A stretch of DNA of 64,000 bases from Candidatus Cloacimonadota bacterium (GCA_016932035.1 JAFGDR010000036.1:1-64000), one strand, 5' to 3'; shown: positions 44,303 through 55,031, counted from the stretch's first letter. Notes: a model not told the origin generated them from the sequence alone. Numbers and translations are program-made.

Positions 44303-45655
44303 TTATTGTGGTTTTTCTATTGTTGTTGGACTATTCGTCCGCCTTAAAGAAAAATATCGCCCCACAAAACGCGAAATATCGTTGTAGAAAGCAAAAATCA
44401 TGATAAAGAGTAAAACTACAACACCTATGCGTTGAAGGACCGCCTGCGTGCTTAATTTAAGCGGTTTGCCCTTAATGCCCTCGATAATGGAAAATATGAC
44501 CATCCCGCCATCCAATACAGGAATTGGCAGCAGATTAACGATCATAAGAATGATGCTGACCATTGCAATGAATGAGAGGTAGGCACTCACACCCTCTTTT
44601 ACCTGCTGACTCGTGAGCGATGCAATCATGATCGGACCGCCAACACTCTTTCCGACCTGCGAAGGGTGTTTAACAAGTTTGAACAATCCGCTGTAATATC
44701 TGCCAATGATATCTATCGTGGTTAAGAAACTGTATTTGAAGGATGTTAGAACCGAAAACCGTTCGATATATTCCTGATCTAATATCTGGGAAATACCTAT
44801 CATTCCTGACCCTTCATCCAGTTCTATATTAATCTGCGGTGTAATATCCATCTCAAGATAATCTTCATCTCTTAGAATCACAAAATGAAGAGGTGTGTCA
44901 GCATTTTCTTTAATAATTTCCTGAAGATCATACCAGTCATTAATGTGCAGATCCTCGATCTGAAGAATTCTATCTCCTTCTTTAAGACCTGCCTGATATG
45001 CTGGTAATCCATAATACACATCACCGATAACTGCTGGAACATAGGGATTGATATCAGTGATCCATTTTTCATAAGAAAAATTTGCTATTGCGGTTGTCAG
45101 TGTGTCATTATCTCTTACAAAAACAATCTCTCGATTATCGGATGAATCTTTAGCCCATTCTTGTATGATTGATGTCCAACCTCTAACCTGGTTTCCATCG
45201 ACGCTCAGTATCCTGTCTTCACTTTCAAGAGGTAGAAATTGATAGGTTTCTTCAGATATTCTTCCAATAACAGGTGCAAGATCATACGTTTTGATACCGA
45301 TGATATAGGTAAGGGCGAGTATCAGAAATGCAAACAGGAAGTTCGCAAAAGGACCTCCAAAGGCAATGAGAGCTTTCTGCCACCAGTGTTTCTGTTTAAA
45401 ACTTCGGTCATCGTGAAGTTCTTCTTCAGAAGCTTCATCCGGGTTCTCACCAAGCATTTTAACATATCCGCCCAAAGGAATGAGAGAAATTCTGTACTCC
45501 GTCTCCCCTATTGTCCACGAAACGAGTTTTGGACCAAAGCCAAATGAAAATTTCTCAACCTTCACTCTGTTTAGACGTGCTATAACGAAATGTCCGAGTT
45601 CATGCACGAAAACAAGGATGCCAATAAGAAAGATTATTGCTAAAATTGTGATCAC
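44303..45655 (-). CDS. rseP: Site-2 intramembrane metalloprotease RseP
   Basis: RseP cleaves membrane-embedded anti-sigma factors and remnant signal peptides. The 450-residue protein has the zinc motif VFVHELGHFVIAR in its first membrane helix, a PDZ region (about 215-290; YQAGLKEGDRILQIEDL), and the third-helix motif NLLPIPVLDGGMVIF. A first, less clear PDZ-like part precedes it. It lies 9 bases after the ABC permease gene and abuts tgt. Confidence 0.94.
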   Translation of the reverse strand: MITILAIIFLIGILVFVHELGHFVIARLNRVKVEKFSFGFGPKLVSWTIGETEYRISLIPLGGYVKMLGENPDEASEEELHDDRSFKQKHWWQKALIAFGGPFANFLFAFLILALTYIIGIKTYDLAPVIGRISEETYQFLPLESEDRILSVDGNQVRGWTSIIQEWAKDSSDNREIVFVRDNDTLTTAIANFSYEKWITDINPYVPAVIGDVYYGLPAYQAGLKEGDRILQIEDLHINDWYDLQEIIKENADTPLHFVILRDEDYLEMDITPQINIELDEGSGMIGISQILDQEYIERFSVLTSFKYSFLTTIDIIGRYYSGLFKLVKHPSQVGKSVGGPIMIASLTSQQVKEGVSAYLSFIAMVSIILMIVNLLPIPVLDGGMVIFSIIEGIKGKPLKLSTQAVLQRIGVVVLLFIMIFAFYNDISRFVGRYFSLRRTNSPTTIEKPQ

Positions 45656-45664
45656 AATAAGGTA

Positions 45665-46924
45665 CTACTCCGTATAAAAAATTGCTTTGATCGGATCGAT
45701 CTTCGAAGCTTTGTAAGCAGGATAGAAACCAGAAACAAATCCAACGATAACTGCAAAGGACAATCCAACAATGATACCCATAATCGGAAATGATACATCG
45801 ACCTTTAATGCAGTGCTGAGTGCTCCAATAAGGAGCAGTGCGATTCCTGTACCTACAACACCGCCGAAGAGTGCAAGAATAATCGATTCAAATAGAAAAT
45901 ATGAAAAAATATCCCGATTCTTTGCACCGATACTTTTTCGGATGCCGATCTCTTTCATGCGTTCTGTAATCGAGATAAGCAAGATGCTGAACAGGCCGAT
46001 CCCACCTGTAAAAAGTGAAATGCTTGAAATTGCCAGGAGTATGATATTCCAGTTTTTCAGGAACTCACCTACCTGTTGCCGCACCTCCAGCATAATGCTG
46101 CTGATATCCTGCATGCCAACATCATCAGCCATATTATGACGTGACCGTAGAACTTGTATGGCGGAATTATACACATCGCCGACGATCTCTGCATCGTTTG
46201 CTTTTATCCACAAAACATCAATATTCATCATTGGACGCAGGTATTTCGAAGCAAATTTTGTTGGGATATAGCATGATTCCAATGCAAGACGTCTCTCCCA
46301 TTCATTACCTTGTGCAAAACTACTCTCGCTTGCTTTGTAGTCAATTACACCAATAATTTTAAGACGGATATCACCAATCGAAATAAACTGTCCGATCGGA
46401 TCACCTTTCGGGAAAAGCTTTGTGCTGAGGGTTTTGCCGAGAATACACACATTTTCGCCATTATTTGATTCAACAACATTAAATTCTCTTCCTTCAGAGA
46501 TGAAATAACTTTTCTCATCAAAGAACGTGTTGTGTACACCTTTAAGGCGTATCTGGCTTTGCTTTCCGTTAATGATAGAATTTCGCTGGTCATCGACAGT
46601 TGGATAAATATACTCAATATTATTTAAGTTCTCTTTGAGAGCTTCATAATCAGCATAATTTATTTGCTGGAATCGCTTTACAGTGTTGTATCTTTTTAAC
46701 TGGTCATTACTTGTATCAGGATATTTCGAATAGAGAACAATGACATTGTCATAACCAAGTGAGCTGATAGTTTCTTCGATCAGGTTTTTCATTGCTTCTA
46801 CTGATGAAAACATCGTGGTGACAGCAGCCACACCGATCATTATTCCTGCAAGGGTAAGGAATGAGCGCAATTTGTGCGTAAGAATACTTTTTATCCCCGA
46901 AACAAAGACCTCAGTATACTTCAT
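45665..46924 (-). CDS. MacB/FtsX-family ABC transporter permease
   Basis: The 419-residue protein has one N-terminal membrane helix (SFLTLAGIMIGVAAVTTM), a large MacB-type periplasmic domain (about 45-290; LGKTLSTKLFPKGDPIG), then three helices with ERMKEIGIRKSIGAKNRDI between the first and second. The C-terminus ends GFYPAYKASKIDPIKAI. Relatives move lipoproteins, macrolides or peptides, or act as mechanotransmitters. No ATPase gene is next to it, so its partner is elsewhere. The ATG at 46924 overlaps the topA stop by 4 bases (ATGA); an upstream ATG at 46945 is less likely. Confidence 0.9.
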   Translation of the reverse strand: MKYTEVFVSGIKSILTHKLRSFLTLAGIMIGVAAVTTMFSSVEAMKNLIEETISSLGYDNVIVLYSKYPDTSNDQLKRYNTVKRFQQINYADYEALKENLNNIEYIYPTVDDQRNSIINGKQSQIRLKGVHNTFFDEKSYFISEGREFNVVESNNGENVCILGKTLSTKLFPKGDPIGQFISIGDIRLKIIGVIDYKASESSFAQGNEWERRLALESCYIPTKFASKYLRPMMNIDVLWIKANDAEIVGDVYNSAIQVLRSRHNMADDVGMQDISSIMLEVRQQVGEFLKNWNIILLAISSISLFTGGIGLFSILLISITERMKEIGIRKSIGAKNRDIFSYFLFESIILALFGGVVGTGIALLLIGALSTALKVDVSFPIMGIIVGLSFAVIVGFVSGFYPAYKASKIDPIKAIFYTE

Positions 46925-49116
46925 GATACGATCTCTTTCCCGCACTTTTCACAGACAAGGGTTTTCACTTTTTTCCGGGATGGTTTCACAAACATCGACT
47001 CAGCGCTACAGTCAGGACATTTGACTGCAACCGGTTTCTTATTAGTGAGAAATTTACAGGTCGGGTAGTTCGAACAGGTAAAAAATTTCTTTCCCTGCTT
47101 CCCTTTTCTTTCGATGATTTCTCCTCCACATTGAGGACACTTCACGCCAATCGTAAAGGGCTTTGTATATTTACAGGTCGGGTAGTTTTCACAAGCATAG
47201 AACTTACCGAACCTTCCATTTTTCAGCAGAATTTTTCCACCGCACTTGGGGCAGATCTCTCCTGTTTCTTCTTCAACAACCTTGTCTTTCTCATCGAGAG
47301 ATTTCACATTCTTACATTTCGGAAAAGCCGAACACGCAAGAAACTTTCCATATTTCCCATATTTAATGACCATCGGTGAGCCGCATTTGTCACAAAGGAT
47401 ATCCGTCTTCTGCTCGTGTTTTTTCTTTTCATGTGCCACATCGATTTTATCTAAATGATCAATGAAATTATTGTAATAAGAACCAAGTATTTCAACCCAG
47501 TTTAGATCACCATTTTCAATATCATCAAGCTTGTTTTCCATTTCAGCAGTGAATTTTACATTAAAAAAATCTTCGAATTTATCGATGAGGAATTTTTCAA
47601 CTGTTTCTCCCAGTTCTGTTGGGAAAAACTTCTTTTTTTGGAGTGTCACATATTTTCTTTGAAGAATTGTTGAGATGATCGGGGCATACGTACTTGGTCG
47701 ACCGATCCCTTCCTGCTCGAGTTTTCTCACAAGTGAAGCTTCTGTATATCGTGCCGGAGGTTGTGTAAAATGCTGCTCTTTTCTGAGTTTTATTAATTCA
47801 ACTTCATCATTAAGTGAAAGTTCCGGGAATGCATCTTTCAAATTTTTGATCGGTACATGAGGATATACTTTCAGGAAACCATCGAATAAAATCTTAGCTG
47901 CCGAGGATTCGAAAATCCCTTTTTCAGCTTTGATCTGAGCTGTCACATTTTCAAGTTTTACCTTTTCAAGCTGGGTCGCAACGAACCGTTTCCAGATGAG
48001 ATTATACAATTTATACTGATCCCTGGAAAGGAAATCTTTGATCGAATCGGGCGAGGTAAAAGAATTAGTCGGTCTGATCGCTTCATGTGCATCCTGCGCT
48101 TTATTCTTATTTTTGTACACCCTTGTATGTGATGCCAAATACTCCTCTGGAAAACTATCTTTGATATATTTTCGAACTTGATAATTTGCTTTGTCTGAAA
48201 TACGCACTGAATCTGTTCTCATATAAGAAATGAGACCAGTGTTCTTACCATGTATTGTTACACCTTCATACAATTCCTGTGCGATCTTCATTGTTTTCTT
48301 GGTTGAAAATCCCAGCAGTTTAGAGGCTTCCTGCTGAAGTGTACTCGTTATAAAAGGGGGAAAAGGCGCAATGGATTTTTGCTCTTTCTTCACATCCTGA
48401 ACGATATAAGCTGCGTTTTCCAGTTTGTTGAAAACCTCTTCAGCTTCTTCCTGCGAACTAAGTTTAATGACTTTGTTTGCATACTTTTTCAATATTGCAC
48501 TGAAAGGAAGATCCTTTTTCAGATCAGCTTCAATAGACCAATACTCCTGGGGAACAAAATCTCTTATCTCATTCTCACGTTCGCAAATCAATCTGAGTGC
48601 AACTGTCTGCACCCTGCCTGCTGAAAGATTCTTTGTGATGACCTTCCACAGAAGCGGACTCACTTTATAACCAACGATCCTGTCGAGAATTCTGCGTGCC
48701 TGCTGTGCATCTACCTTGTTCTCATCAACATGGGTTGGCTTTTCAATAGCTTCGATTATTGCATCACGGGTGATTTCATTAAACACGATCCGGTAAATGT
48801 CTTGTTCCGGAATGATCCTTTTTAAAATCTCCTTAAGATGCCATGCAATCGCTTCTCCTTCGCGGTCATTATCAGATGCAAGGTAGATATTTTCGCTCTC
48901 TTTCGCAGCTTTTTTAATGTTATTTACGACTTTTGATTTTTTAGGATCAAGCACATAGGTCGGTTTAAAATCATCTTTCAGATTGATGCCGAACTCCTTT
49001 TGAGGAAGATCACGGATGTGTCCCATTGAAGCGAGAATATTGAAATCTTTTCCAAGATACTGGCTGATCGTTTTGGACTTAGTTGGTGATTCTACAATGA
49101 GTAAATTCTTTGCCAT
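46921..49116 (-). CDS. topA: DNA topoisomerase I
   Basis: TopA relaxes negative supercoils. The 731-residue protein has the Toprim start KNLLIVESPTKSKTISQYLG, DNDREGEAIAWHL and the active-site Tyr in GLISYMRTDSVRISD. The C-terminus bears four zinc-ribbon units: CDKCGSPM, CPKCGGKI, CPQCGGEI and CPDCSAES, with their partner cysteines. The frame opens further upstream, but ATG 49116 is preceded by AAGGAA and gives the family N-terminus. SecA ends 14 bases before it and the ABC permease overlaps its stop. Confidence 0.96.
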   Translation of the reverse strand: MAKNLLIVESPTKSKTISQYLGKDFNILASMGHIRDLPQKEFGINLKDDFKPTYVLDPKKSKVVNNIKKAAKESENIYLASDNDREGEAIAWHLKEILKRIIPEQDIYRIVFNEITRDAIIEAIEKPTHVDENKVDAQQARRILDRIVGYKVSPLLWKVITKNLSAGRVQTVALRLICERENEIRDFVPQEYWSIEADLKKDLPFSAILKKYANKVIKLSSQEEAEEVFNKLENAAYIVQDVKKEQKSIAPFPPFITSTLQQEASKLLGFSTKKTMKIAQELYEGVTIHGKNTGLISYMRTDSVRISDKANYQVRKYIKDSFPEEYLASHTRVYKNKNKAQDAHEAIRPTNSFTSPDSIKDFLSRDQYKLYNLIWKRFVATQLEKVKLENVTAQIKAEKGIFESSAAKILFDGFLKVYPHVPIKNLKDAFPELSLNDEVELIKLRKEQHFTQPPARYTEASLVRKLEQEGIGRPSTYAPIISTILQRKYVTLQKKKFFPTELGETVEKFLIDKFEDFFNVKFTAEMENKLDDIENGDLNWVEILGSYYNNFIDHLDKIDVAHEKKKHEQKTDILCDKCGSPMVIKYGKYGKFLACSAFPKCKNVKSLDEKDKVVEEETGEICPKCGGKILLKNGRFGKFYACENYPTCKYTKPFTIGVKCPQCGGEIIERKGKQGKKFFTCSNYPTCKFLTNKKPVAVKCPDCSAESMFVKPSRKKVKTLVCEKCGKEIVS

Positions 49117-49130
49117 AAGGTTCCTTCCTA

Positions 49131-52100
49131 TTATCCTTTCCGTCCACAGCAATGCTTATATTTTTTACCACTCCCACACGGGCACGGATCATTTCTGCCG
49201 ACCTTTTCCGCATCTCTGCGCATAGGCTGAAGCTTTGGTTCTTCAGGTTGTTGCTGTTCTTTTTGTTCATTCATCTGCATCTGGTGTAATCTTTCACGCT
49301 GGTCTTCTGCACGAGATGCAACATGGTCGAATGCATTTCTTTCTTTATGCGATAACTGCATATTTTTTATCCGCTCCTGTACCTGATAATACAGCGCAGG
49401 ATAGAGCGTATAAACATTCTTTATCACTTTCTCTTTGATCGTATCGATCAGATTGAGAAAAAGGTCATAGCTCTCTCTCTTATATTCGATAAGCGGATCT
49501 TTCTGGCCATAAGCGCGCAGACTGATGCCTTCTTTTAGACGATCCATTTCATAGAGATGATCTTTCCACTGTTCATCCACTACTTTAAGCAATGCGTAGC
49601 GTTCTAGCTTCCGCTGCTCATCTTCAAAATTTTTCTCTTTGGAAGCATAGGCTTTTTGTAGTTGCTCATATAACTCATCAACAAGATCTTCCTGGTTCCT
49701 GATCGAACCGATCTCGAACGAAATATTGAGCTTAAGACCAAATTCATTTTCGAACCATTCCACAATATCTTCGAGTGGCCAATTTTCTTCATATTCAGTT
49801 GAACCAATAAATGAGGAAACTTTTGTATTTATCGTATCATAAAGCATTTCCAGAATCTCATCTCTAAGATCGAGACCTCTTAAAACTTTACGCCTGTATG
49901 AATAGATAACCTCTCTTTGCTGGTTCATGACATCATCATATTTGATGAGTTGTTTACGTATTTCGAAGTTATGACCTTCAACTTTTTTCTGAGCATTTTC
50001 GACTGCTCTTGTCATCCACGGATGCTTGATTGCATCACCTTCTTCTAATCCCATATGTGACATGAGACCAGCAATTTTGTCTGATCCGAAAATCCTCATG
50101 AGATCATCTTCGAGTGAAAGGTAAAATCGCGAAGAACCCGGATCGCCCTGACGTCCGCTTCTACCGCGAAGCTGCCTGTCGATACGTCTACTTTCATGAC
50201 GTTCCGTGCCAATAATATGCAAGCCACACGGCATATCTGCGCTGCAATCGTGATCCGGTGTTGGTTTATTTTTTCCTGCATCTTCGCAGCCTGATTCGCA
50301 TGCAATGACACATGTATCGCAACGTACGATTTCTTCTCCAAGTTTAATATCTGTTCCCCTACCTGCCATGTTTGTGGCTATTGTTACAGAGCCAGGCATA
50401 CCTGCGTATGCAACGATCTCTGCTTCCTTTTCATGATACTTCGCATTCAAAACTTCATGAGGGACATTTTTTCTTTTCAGCAACCTGCTGATGATCTCAG
50501 AGACCTCGACAGAAACGGTTCCCACAAGCACCGGTCTTCGCTGCTTATACAACTCTTCGATCTCTTCTGTTATCGCCTCATACTTCTCTTTTTTTGTTCT
50601 ATAGATCAGGTCATCATAATCACGTCTGCGGATCGGTTCATTTGTAGGAATTTCTATAACTGGAAGTTTATATATTTCTTCAAACTCGACCTGTTCGGTT
50701 ATTGCAGTACCTGTCATACCAGCGAGTTTTGTATACATGCGGAAATAATTCTGAAGTGTAATGGTAGCAAGCGTCTGCGTTGCTTCCTGGATCTGTACAT
50801 TCTCTTTTGCTTCCAATGCCTGATGGAGTCCTTCGCTGAAGCGTCTGCCGGGCATGAGCCTGCCGGTGAATTGGTCAACAATGATCACTCGATTATCAGA
50901 AACAATATATTCAACATCCTTTTCAAAAAGTGAATATGCAAGAAGCATTTGCTTGATGTTATGCAGTTTTTCGTTCTTTTCGAGGAACTCCTCCTGGAGT
51001 TTTTTCTTTTTGATCTGTTTATCTTCGAGATTGAGTGACTCATCATCGTTTATCTTCTCGATCTCTTCATCGAGATCAGGCATGACAAAGAGTGAACTGT
51101 CGTATTTCGAAAGCTCATCCTGCCCCATTTCATTGAGATCAGCGCTTCGCTGTCCCTCATCGATAACATAATAGAGAAGCTCATCGATCTTATGAAGTTG
51201 TTTCTCACGCAAATACTGCCCCTCGACCTCATTCATGATCTTTTGATACTGCCCCTCTTTCAACAATTTTAAAAAACGCTTTGCTTTTGGTGCTGCGCGC
51301 TTGACGGTAAGCAACTTCTTACCGAATTCAAAATCATTTTCCAGTGCAGTTCCGTTTTCGATCATTGTATTAATTTCGGAAAGAAGTTCGTTCACAAGGC
51401 GTTGCTGTTTTGTCTCGAGTTTCCTGATCTGTGGATTGAGTTCCCGATAGTAATTCTTGGAATGTTCGACTGTTCCGGAAATAATGAGCGGTGTTCGTGC
51501 TTCATCGATGAGAACACTATCCGCTTCGTCCACAATGCAGTAATGATGCCCCCGTTGTACGAGCCCTTCAGGACTCACTGCCATGTTATCTCTCAAATAA
51601 TCAAAGCCGAATTCATTATTTGTGCCATATGTGATATCCGCTTCATACTGTTCTCTTCTAACAGAGGGTTCCTGATCACCAATAATACAGCCAACTGTCA
51701 AACCATGGAATGTATAGATCTGTCCCATCCATTCGGAGTCACGCTGGGCAAGGTAATCATTCACAGTAATAAGATGAGAACCCTTTCCTACAAGAGCATT
51801 CAGATACAAAGGCATAGTCGCAACAAGTGTTTTTCCCTCACCTGTTTTCATTTCTGTTACCATTCCTTTATGCAGCGCAATAGCACCAATGAGTTGGACA
51901 TCGTACGGGATCATATTCCACTTGGTTTCACGTCCACGAACAGACCAGGATGTGCCCCCTAGACGGCGGCAGGTCTCTTTGATCACTGCATATGCTTCGG
52001 GGAGAATTTCGTCGAGTACCTTTGCAGTCTCATTATCGAGATCTTTTTGTGCATCATCGATCTGAAAACCGATCTTGTCCTTTTCATTATCATCAGAGGT

Positions 52101-52322
52101 TTCATCGTAACTTCTTTCGAGTTCTTCGAGGAGCTGCTGTTTTGCTGCGATTCGATCTTGAATTTTCTCTTTGAATTCGACGGTTTTATGCTTTAATTCA
52201 TCCTCAGATAAAGACGAAAGTTCGGGAAAGATACGATTGATCTCATCGACAACGGGCTGGATTTTCTTAACTTCCCGCTCGAACTGCGTACCGAAAACTT
52301 TTGTTAAAACTTTTTTAAACAT
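49131..52322 (-). CDS. secA: Preprotein translocase ATPase SecA (long form)
   Basis: SecA drives proteins through SecYEG. The 1063-residue protein has Walker A MKTGEGKTLVATMPLYL, VDEADSVLIDEARTPLIIS, the preprotein cross-linking domain, NMAGRGTDIKLG and RQLRGRSGRQGDPGSS, and the C-terminal zinc motif DPCPCGSGKKYKHCCG that binds SecB or ribosomes. E. coli SecA has 901 residues; the excess here is a large charged insertion (about 280-460) like that in Bacteroidota SecA. A second cysteine-rich insert also lies in the second nucleotide-binding domain (Cys668, 671, 675, 679, 693 and 699), just before GLHIIGTERHESRR. Confidence 0.96.
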   Translation of the reverse strand: MFKKVLTKVFGTQFEREVKKIQPVVDEINRIFPELSSLSEDELKHKTVEFKEKIQDRIAAKQQLLEELERSYDETSDDNEKDKIGFQIDDAQKDLDNETAKVLDEILPEAYAVIKETCRRLGGTSWSVRGRETKWNMIPYDVQLIGAIALHKGMVTEMKTGEGKTLVATMPLYLNALVGKGSHLITVNDYLAQRDSEWMGQIYTFHGLTVGCIIGDQEPSVRREQYEADITYGTNNEFGFDYLRDNMAVSPEGLVQRGHHYCIVDEADSVLIDEARTPLIISGTVEHSKNYYRELNPQIRKLETKQQRLVNELLSEINTMIENGTALENDFEFGKKLLTVKRAAPKAKRFLKLLKEGQYQKIMNEVEGQYLREKQLHKIDELLYYVIDEGQRSADLNEMGQDELSKYDSSLFVMPDLDEEIEKINDDESLNLEDKQIKKKKLQEEFLEKNEKLHNIKQMLLAYSLFEKDVEYIVSDNRVIIVDQFTGRLMPGRRFSEGLHQALEAKENVQIQEATQTLATITLQNYFRMYTKLAGMTGTAITEQVEFEEIYKLPVIEIPTNEPIRRRDYDDLIYRTKKEKYEAITEEIEELYKQRRPVLVGTVSVEVSEIISRLLKRKNVPHEVLNAKYHEKEAEIVAYAGMPGSVTIATNMAGRGTDIKLGEEIVRCDTCVIACESGCEDAGKNKPTPDHDCSADMPCGLHIIGTERHESRRIDRQLRGRSGRQGDPGSSRFYLSLEDDLMRIFGSDKIAGLMSHMGLEEGDAIKHPWMTRAVENAQKKVEGHNFEIRKQLIKYDDVMNQQREVIYSYRRKVLRGLDLRDEILEMLYDTINTKVSSFIGSTEYEENWPLEDIVEWFENEFGLKLNISFEIGSIRNQEDLVDELYEQLQKAYASKEKNFEDEQRKLERYALLKVVDEQWKDHLYEMDRLKEGISLRAYGQKDPLIEYKRESYDLFLNLIDTIKEKVIKNVYTLYPALYYQVQERIKNMQLSHKERNAFDHVASRAEDQRERLHQMQMNEQKEQQQPEEPKLQPMRRDAEKVGRNDPCPCGSGKKYKHCCGRKG

Positions 52323-52340
52323 ACTTTTCTCTTATAAGTG

Positions 52341-52368
52341 AAAACCCAGTAATTTTCAACTGGGTTTT
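52341..52368 (-). terminator. Intrinsic terminator after the translation operon
   Basis: AAAACCCAGT (52341-52350) and ACTGGGTTTT (52359-52368) form a perfect 10-bp stem with an 8-base loop. Read on the minus strand it follows the DUF2723 stop by 42 bases and ends in TTTT. It should end the rplM-to-DUF2723 transcript and lies just upstream of secA. Confidence 0.65.
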
Positions 52369-52409
52369 ACGTCAATATTTATAACAATTATTTCTCTAAA
52401 CGATCCTAT

Positions 52410-55031
52410 CTATTTCTTGTTAATATCTTCAAGCTGAGCTTTGAACTGCTGAAAAGATTTCTTCTCTGGATATTGCTTGATGAGTTCGTCTAGATAATCG
52501 ATTGCTCTATCTATATAATCTGTATTACTACGGATAATATTCACATATCGATTGAGGAAATAGTGCTGGTCAGTGTTATCGATAATGAAGTTCTCAAGTG
52601 CATCGAGTGCTTCAGGAATATCATTATTTTTCACGAGAAATTCTATTTGAAGATAAATGAGCTGAGGATCATTGGGAGTTTTCTCAAGTAGCGGATCAAT
52701 GACTGCGATTGCGCTATCATACATACCGGCTTCATAATAGAGATTAGCCAAACTTGGTAAATATCGATCCTTTTCTTTTATGAACTTCATGCCCTTTTCC
52801 AGATATTTGATGGCATTTTCGTAATCGCCGTTCTGGTAAAAAGTTGTGGACATGCGCATGAAGTCAGCGCCATAGTTGTTAATAAGACGTTCCATGTTCT
52901 CGTCTTTGTACAAATTTTCATTGTAGATCGAACTGTAATCGAACACATTCTCAATATTATGATTCAGTCGAGGGGCATTGATCTGGTATTTCGCTTTGGT
53001 CGAAACCAGTCGATCTGCCATACCTTCACTCTGGAGGTAATCATCAAAATCAACGCGATCTGCAACAGTAACAGCAAAATATATCGGGCGTTTACCGTAA
53101 TTATCTTTGATGATCTGCAATACCATCTGGTCTTTAACATAGAGCTGCTTATCTTTGGGGAACGTGATCTTGATATCACCAACACGGAAATTCGCTTCAT
53201 TTGAGAGCTGGATCGGATGTAATGCATCAATCTGTTTGTCGGACAGGTTTATCTCGATCCCTTCGAAATCACGCAATTGTTTGATGTACCACGGGGTGTT
53301 TAAAAGACTGAGATTTGCTACAGAGATATCCTTACGAATACCGCCGAGATCCTTCTTTGCGAGATATGCTTCATTGAGTTGTCTTTGAGTTTTTGAAGGC
53401 AACTCTTTCTTATTTGTGAAAGAAAATCCCTTAATTTCCTTGAAGAGAAGCGTGTCTTCTTCGAGATAATATTCCTCTGCATTCGGATCATAGACTGCCT
53501 GTGCATACCAGAGTGGGAATGTGTCGTTATCACCATTTGTGAAGATGATAGCATTTTTATCCAAACCATTTAGGAAATTTGTGCCATATTCAAGAGAGAG
53601 GAGTTCCTGGCTTCTGTCTGTTTTATGATAATGAGAAGCAAGATTGATGATCGGCAGAGTTGCAAGAAGGCAAAGAACAATGATTGCAAGTATTTTTGAT
53701 CTCCTTTTCAGGAATCGGACAATACCCATTACACCGATCCCCATCCAGAACGTCCACAGCATATATGCAGTGATGAAGAAGTATGGTCGATCTCGAACTT
53801 CTGCTGAGGAAAGGTTCATCACGAGGATCATTACAATACTTGCCATGATAAAGAGTGAGGCAAGATAAATAAACGATCTCTTGCTCTTTTTAAACTGGTA
53901 ATAAAGACCGGTCAGTCCAAGAGCTATAACAATAAATTGGAAAATCGAATGTATGAATTGCTTGGAAACATGCAGGAAATTGCTGATCACACCGGCATCG
54001 AAGAACTGCCAGCTGAAATACCTGAGAAAATGGTAATCAAGCTGCATCAAGATCGGTGCTCGACGAATTGTAAAACTGGTCGGTCCATACTGTTTTCTGA
54101 ACACGTAATCCATAAAGCGTTGAAGGGTTGATGGATCACCTTCATTTATAAAAGGATCAGCAGCAGCTCGTATGGGTAGAATCAGGTGTGTGCTCATGCC
54201 GATGATCATCATGATGAAAGCAAAGATCCAAACCTTTGGTTGTACATAATCCCTGAGATAGTACATCAGAACACCAATAACAAACACTGCAAAGATGTAT
54301 TTCCCAAGACTTCCATGTCCAAAGCCTGTTCCGATCAGATAGAAAATATAGTAGAGTGCAAGTCCTACAAGTATAAAAATGAGGAGTTTTTTATAAAAAG
54401 CTTTATCAAATTTCACAAGTGGTAGAACAACGATCAGAAGTACTGCCGGAGCAATTTGCAATGTTGTTTGGTGAACGCCAAATCCGAGGAAGAAAATGTA
54501 TATGATAAGAAGCAGAATATTTTGATGATCAAAATTCCTTTGCTTTTCAGTCCATATCAGCGTCAGCCAGATGATCAAAGCAATGAAGAACGACAGTCCT
54601 CCATAGACCTCTGCTTCGATTGCATTGATCCAGAATTCCTGCGAAAAAGCAATAAAAAGTGCTCCAAAGATTCCAGCAAGAAATGCATAGATCTGTTTTG
54701 TCTCCCATATCGCAACAAGTTTAACAATTGAGAGATACACAAATAGGACTGCAAAACTGCTGAAGAAAATCGAAAGCAGGCTGACAAGCTGTGCATGTGA
54801 TAGTCCGATCGGAAGAAGAGTAAAGAATTTCCCGAGAACCAGATAGAAGGGATTTCCCGGAGGGTGTGGAACCCCAAGTATCGAACTACATGCAATATAC
54901 TCACCACAATCCCAGAAGGAGAGTGATATAGGTTTCGTTATATAATAGATAATAAAAACAGACAGGAAAACTATCAAACCGATGATGGCATTCGTTCTCC
55001 TGTCGATAGTGCACTTATTTTCAAAGTCCAT
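52410..55031 (-). CDS. DUF2723 (GT117-like) polytopic membrane protein with C-terminal TPR repeats
   Basis: The protein has 873 residues. The first half contains about 12 membrane segments. The DUF2723 signature lies near the start (SFWDCGEYIACSSILGVPHP, then GNPFYLVLGKFF), with the acidic first loop typical of lipid-linked-sugar glycosyltransferases. A soluble domain and TPR repeats (YENAIKYLEKGMKFIKEKD, MYDSAIAVIDPLLEKTP) fill the C-terminal 350 residues. The family is classed with GT-C enzymes and is common in Bacteroidota; donor and acceptor are unknown. ATG 55031 lies 4 bases after the ferredoxin stop, with a 28-codon upstream extension rejected because it would overlap that gene. Confidence 0.85.
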   Translation of the reverse strand: MDFENKCTIDRRTNAIIGLIVFLSVFIIYYITKPISLSFWDCGEYIACSSILGVPHPPGNPFYLVLGKFFTLLPIGLSHAQLVSLLSIFFSSFAVLFVYLSIVKLVAIWETKQIYAFLAGIFGALFIAFSQEFWINAIEAEVYGGLSFFIALIIWLTLIWTEKQRNFDHQNILLLIIYIFFLGFGVHQTTLQIAPAVLLIVVLPLVKFDKAFYKKLLIFILVGLALYYIFYLIGTGFGHGSLGKYIFAVFVIGVLMYYLRDYVQPKVWIFAFIMMIIGMSTHLILPIRAAADPFINEGDPSTLQRFMDYVFRKQYGPTSFTIRRAPILMQLDYHFLRYFSWQFFDAGVISNFLHVSKQFIHSIFQFIVIALGLTGLYYQFKKSKRSFIYLASLFIMASIVMILVMNLSSAEVRDRPYFFITAYMLWTFWMGIGVMGIVRFLKRRSKILAIIVLCLLATLPIINLASHYHKTDRSQELLSLEYGTNFLNGLDKNAIIFTNGDNDTFPLWYAQAVYDPNAEEYYLEEDTLLFKEIKGFSFTNKKELPSKTQRQLNEAYLAKKDLGGIRKDISVANLSLLNTPWYIKQLRDFEGIEINLSDKQIDALHPIQLSNEANFRVGDIKITFPKDKQLYVKDQMVLQIIKDNYGKRPIYFAVTVADRVDFDDYLQSEGMADRLVSTKAKYQINAPRLNHNIENVFDYSSIYNENLYKDENMERLINNYGADFMRMSTTFYQNGDYENAIKYLEKGMKFIKEKDRYLPSLANLYYEAGMYDSAIAVIDPLLEKTPNDPQLIYLQIEFLVKNNDIPEALDALENFIIDNTDQHYFLNRYVNIIRSNTDYIDRAIDYLDELIKQYPEKKSFQQFKAQLEDINKK

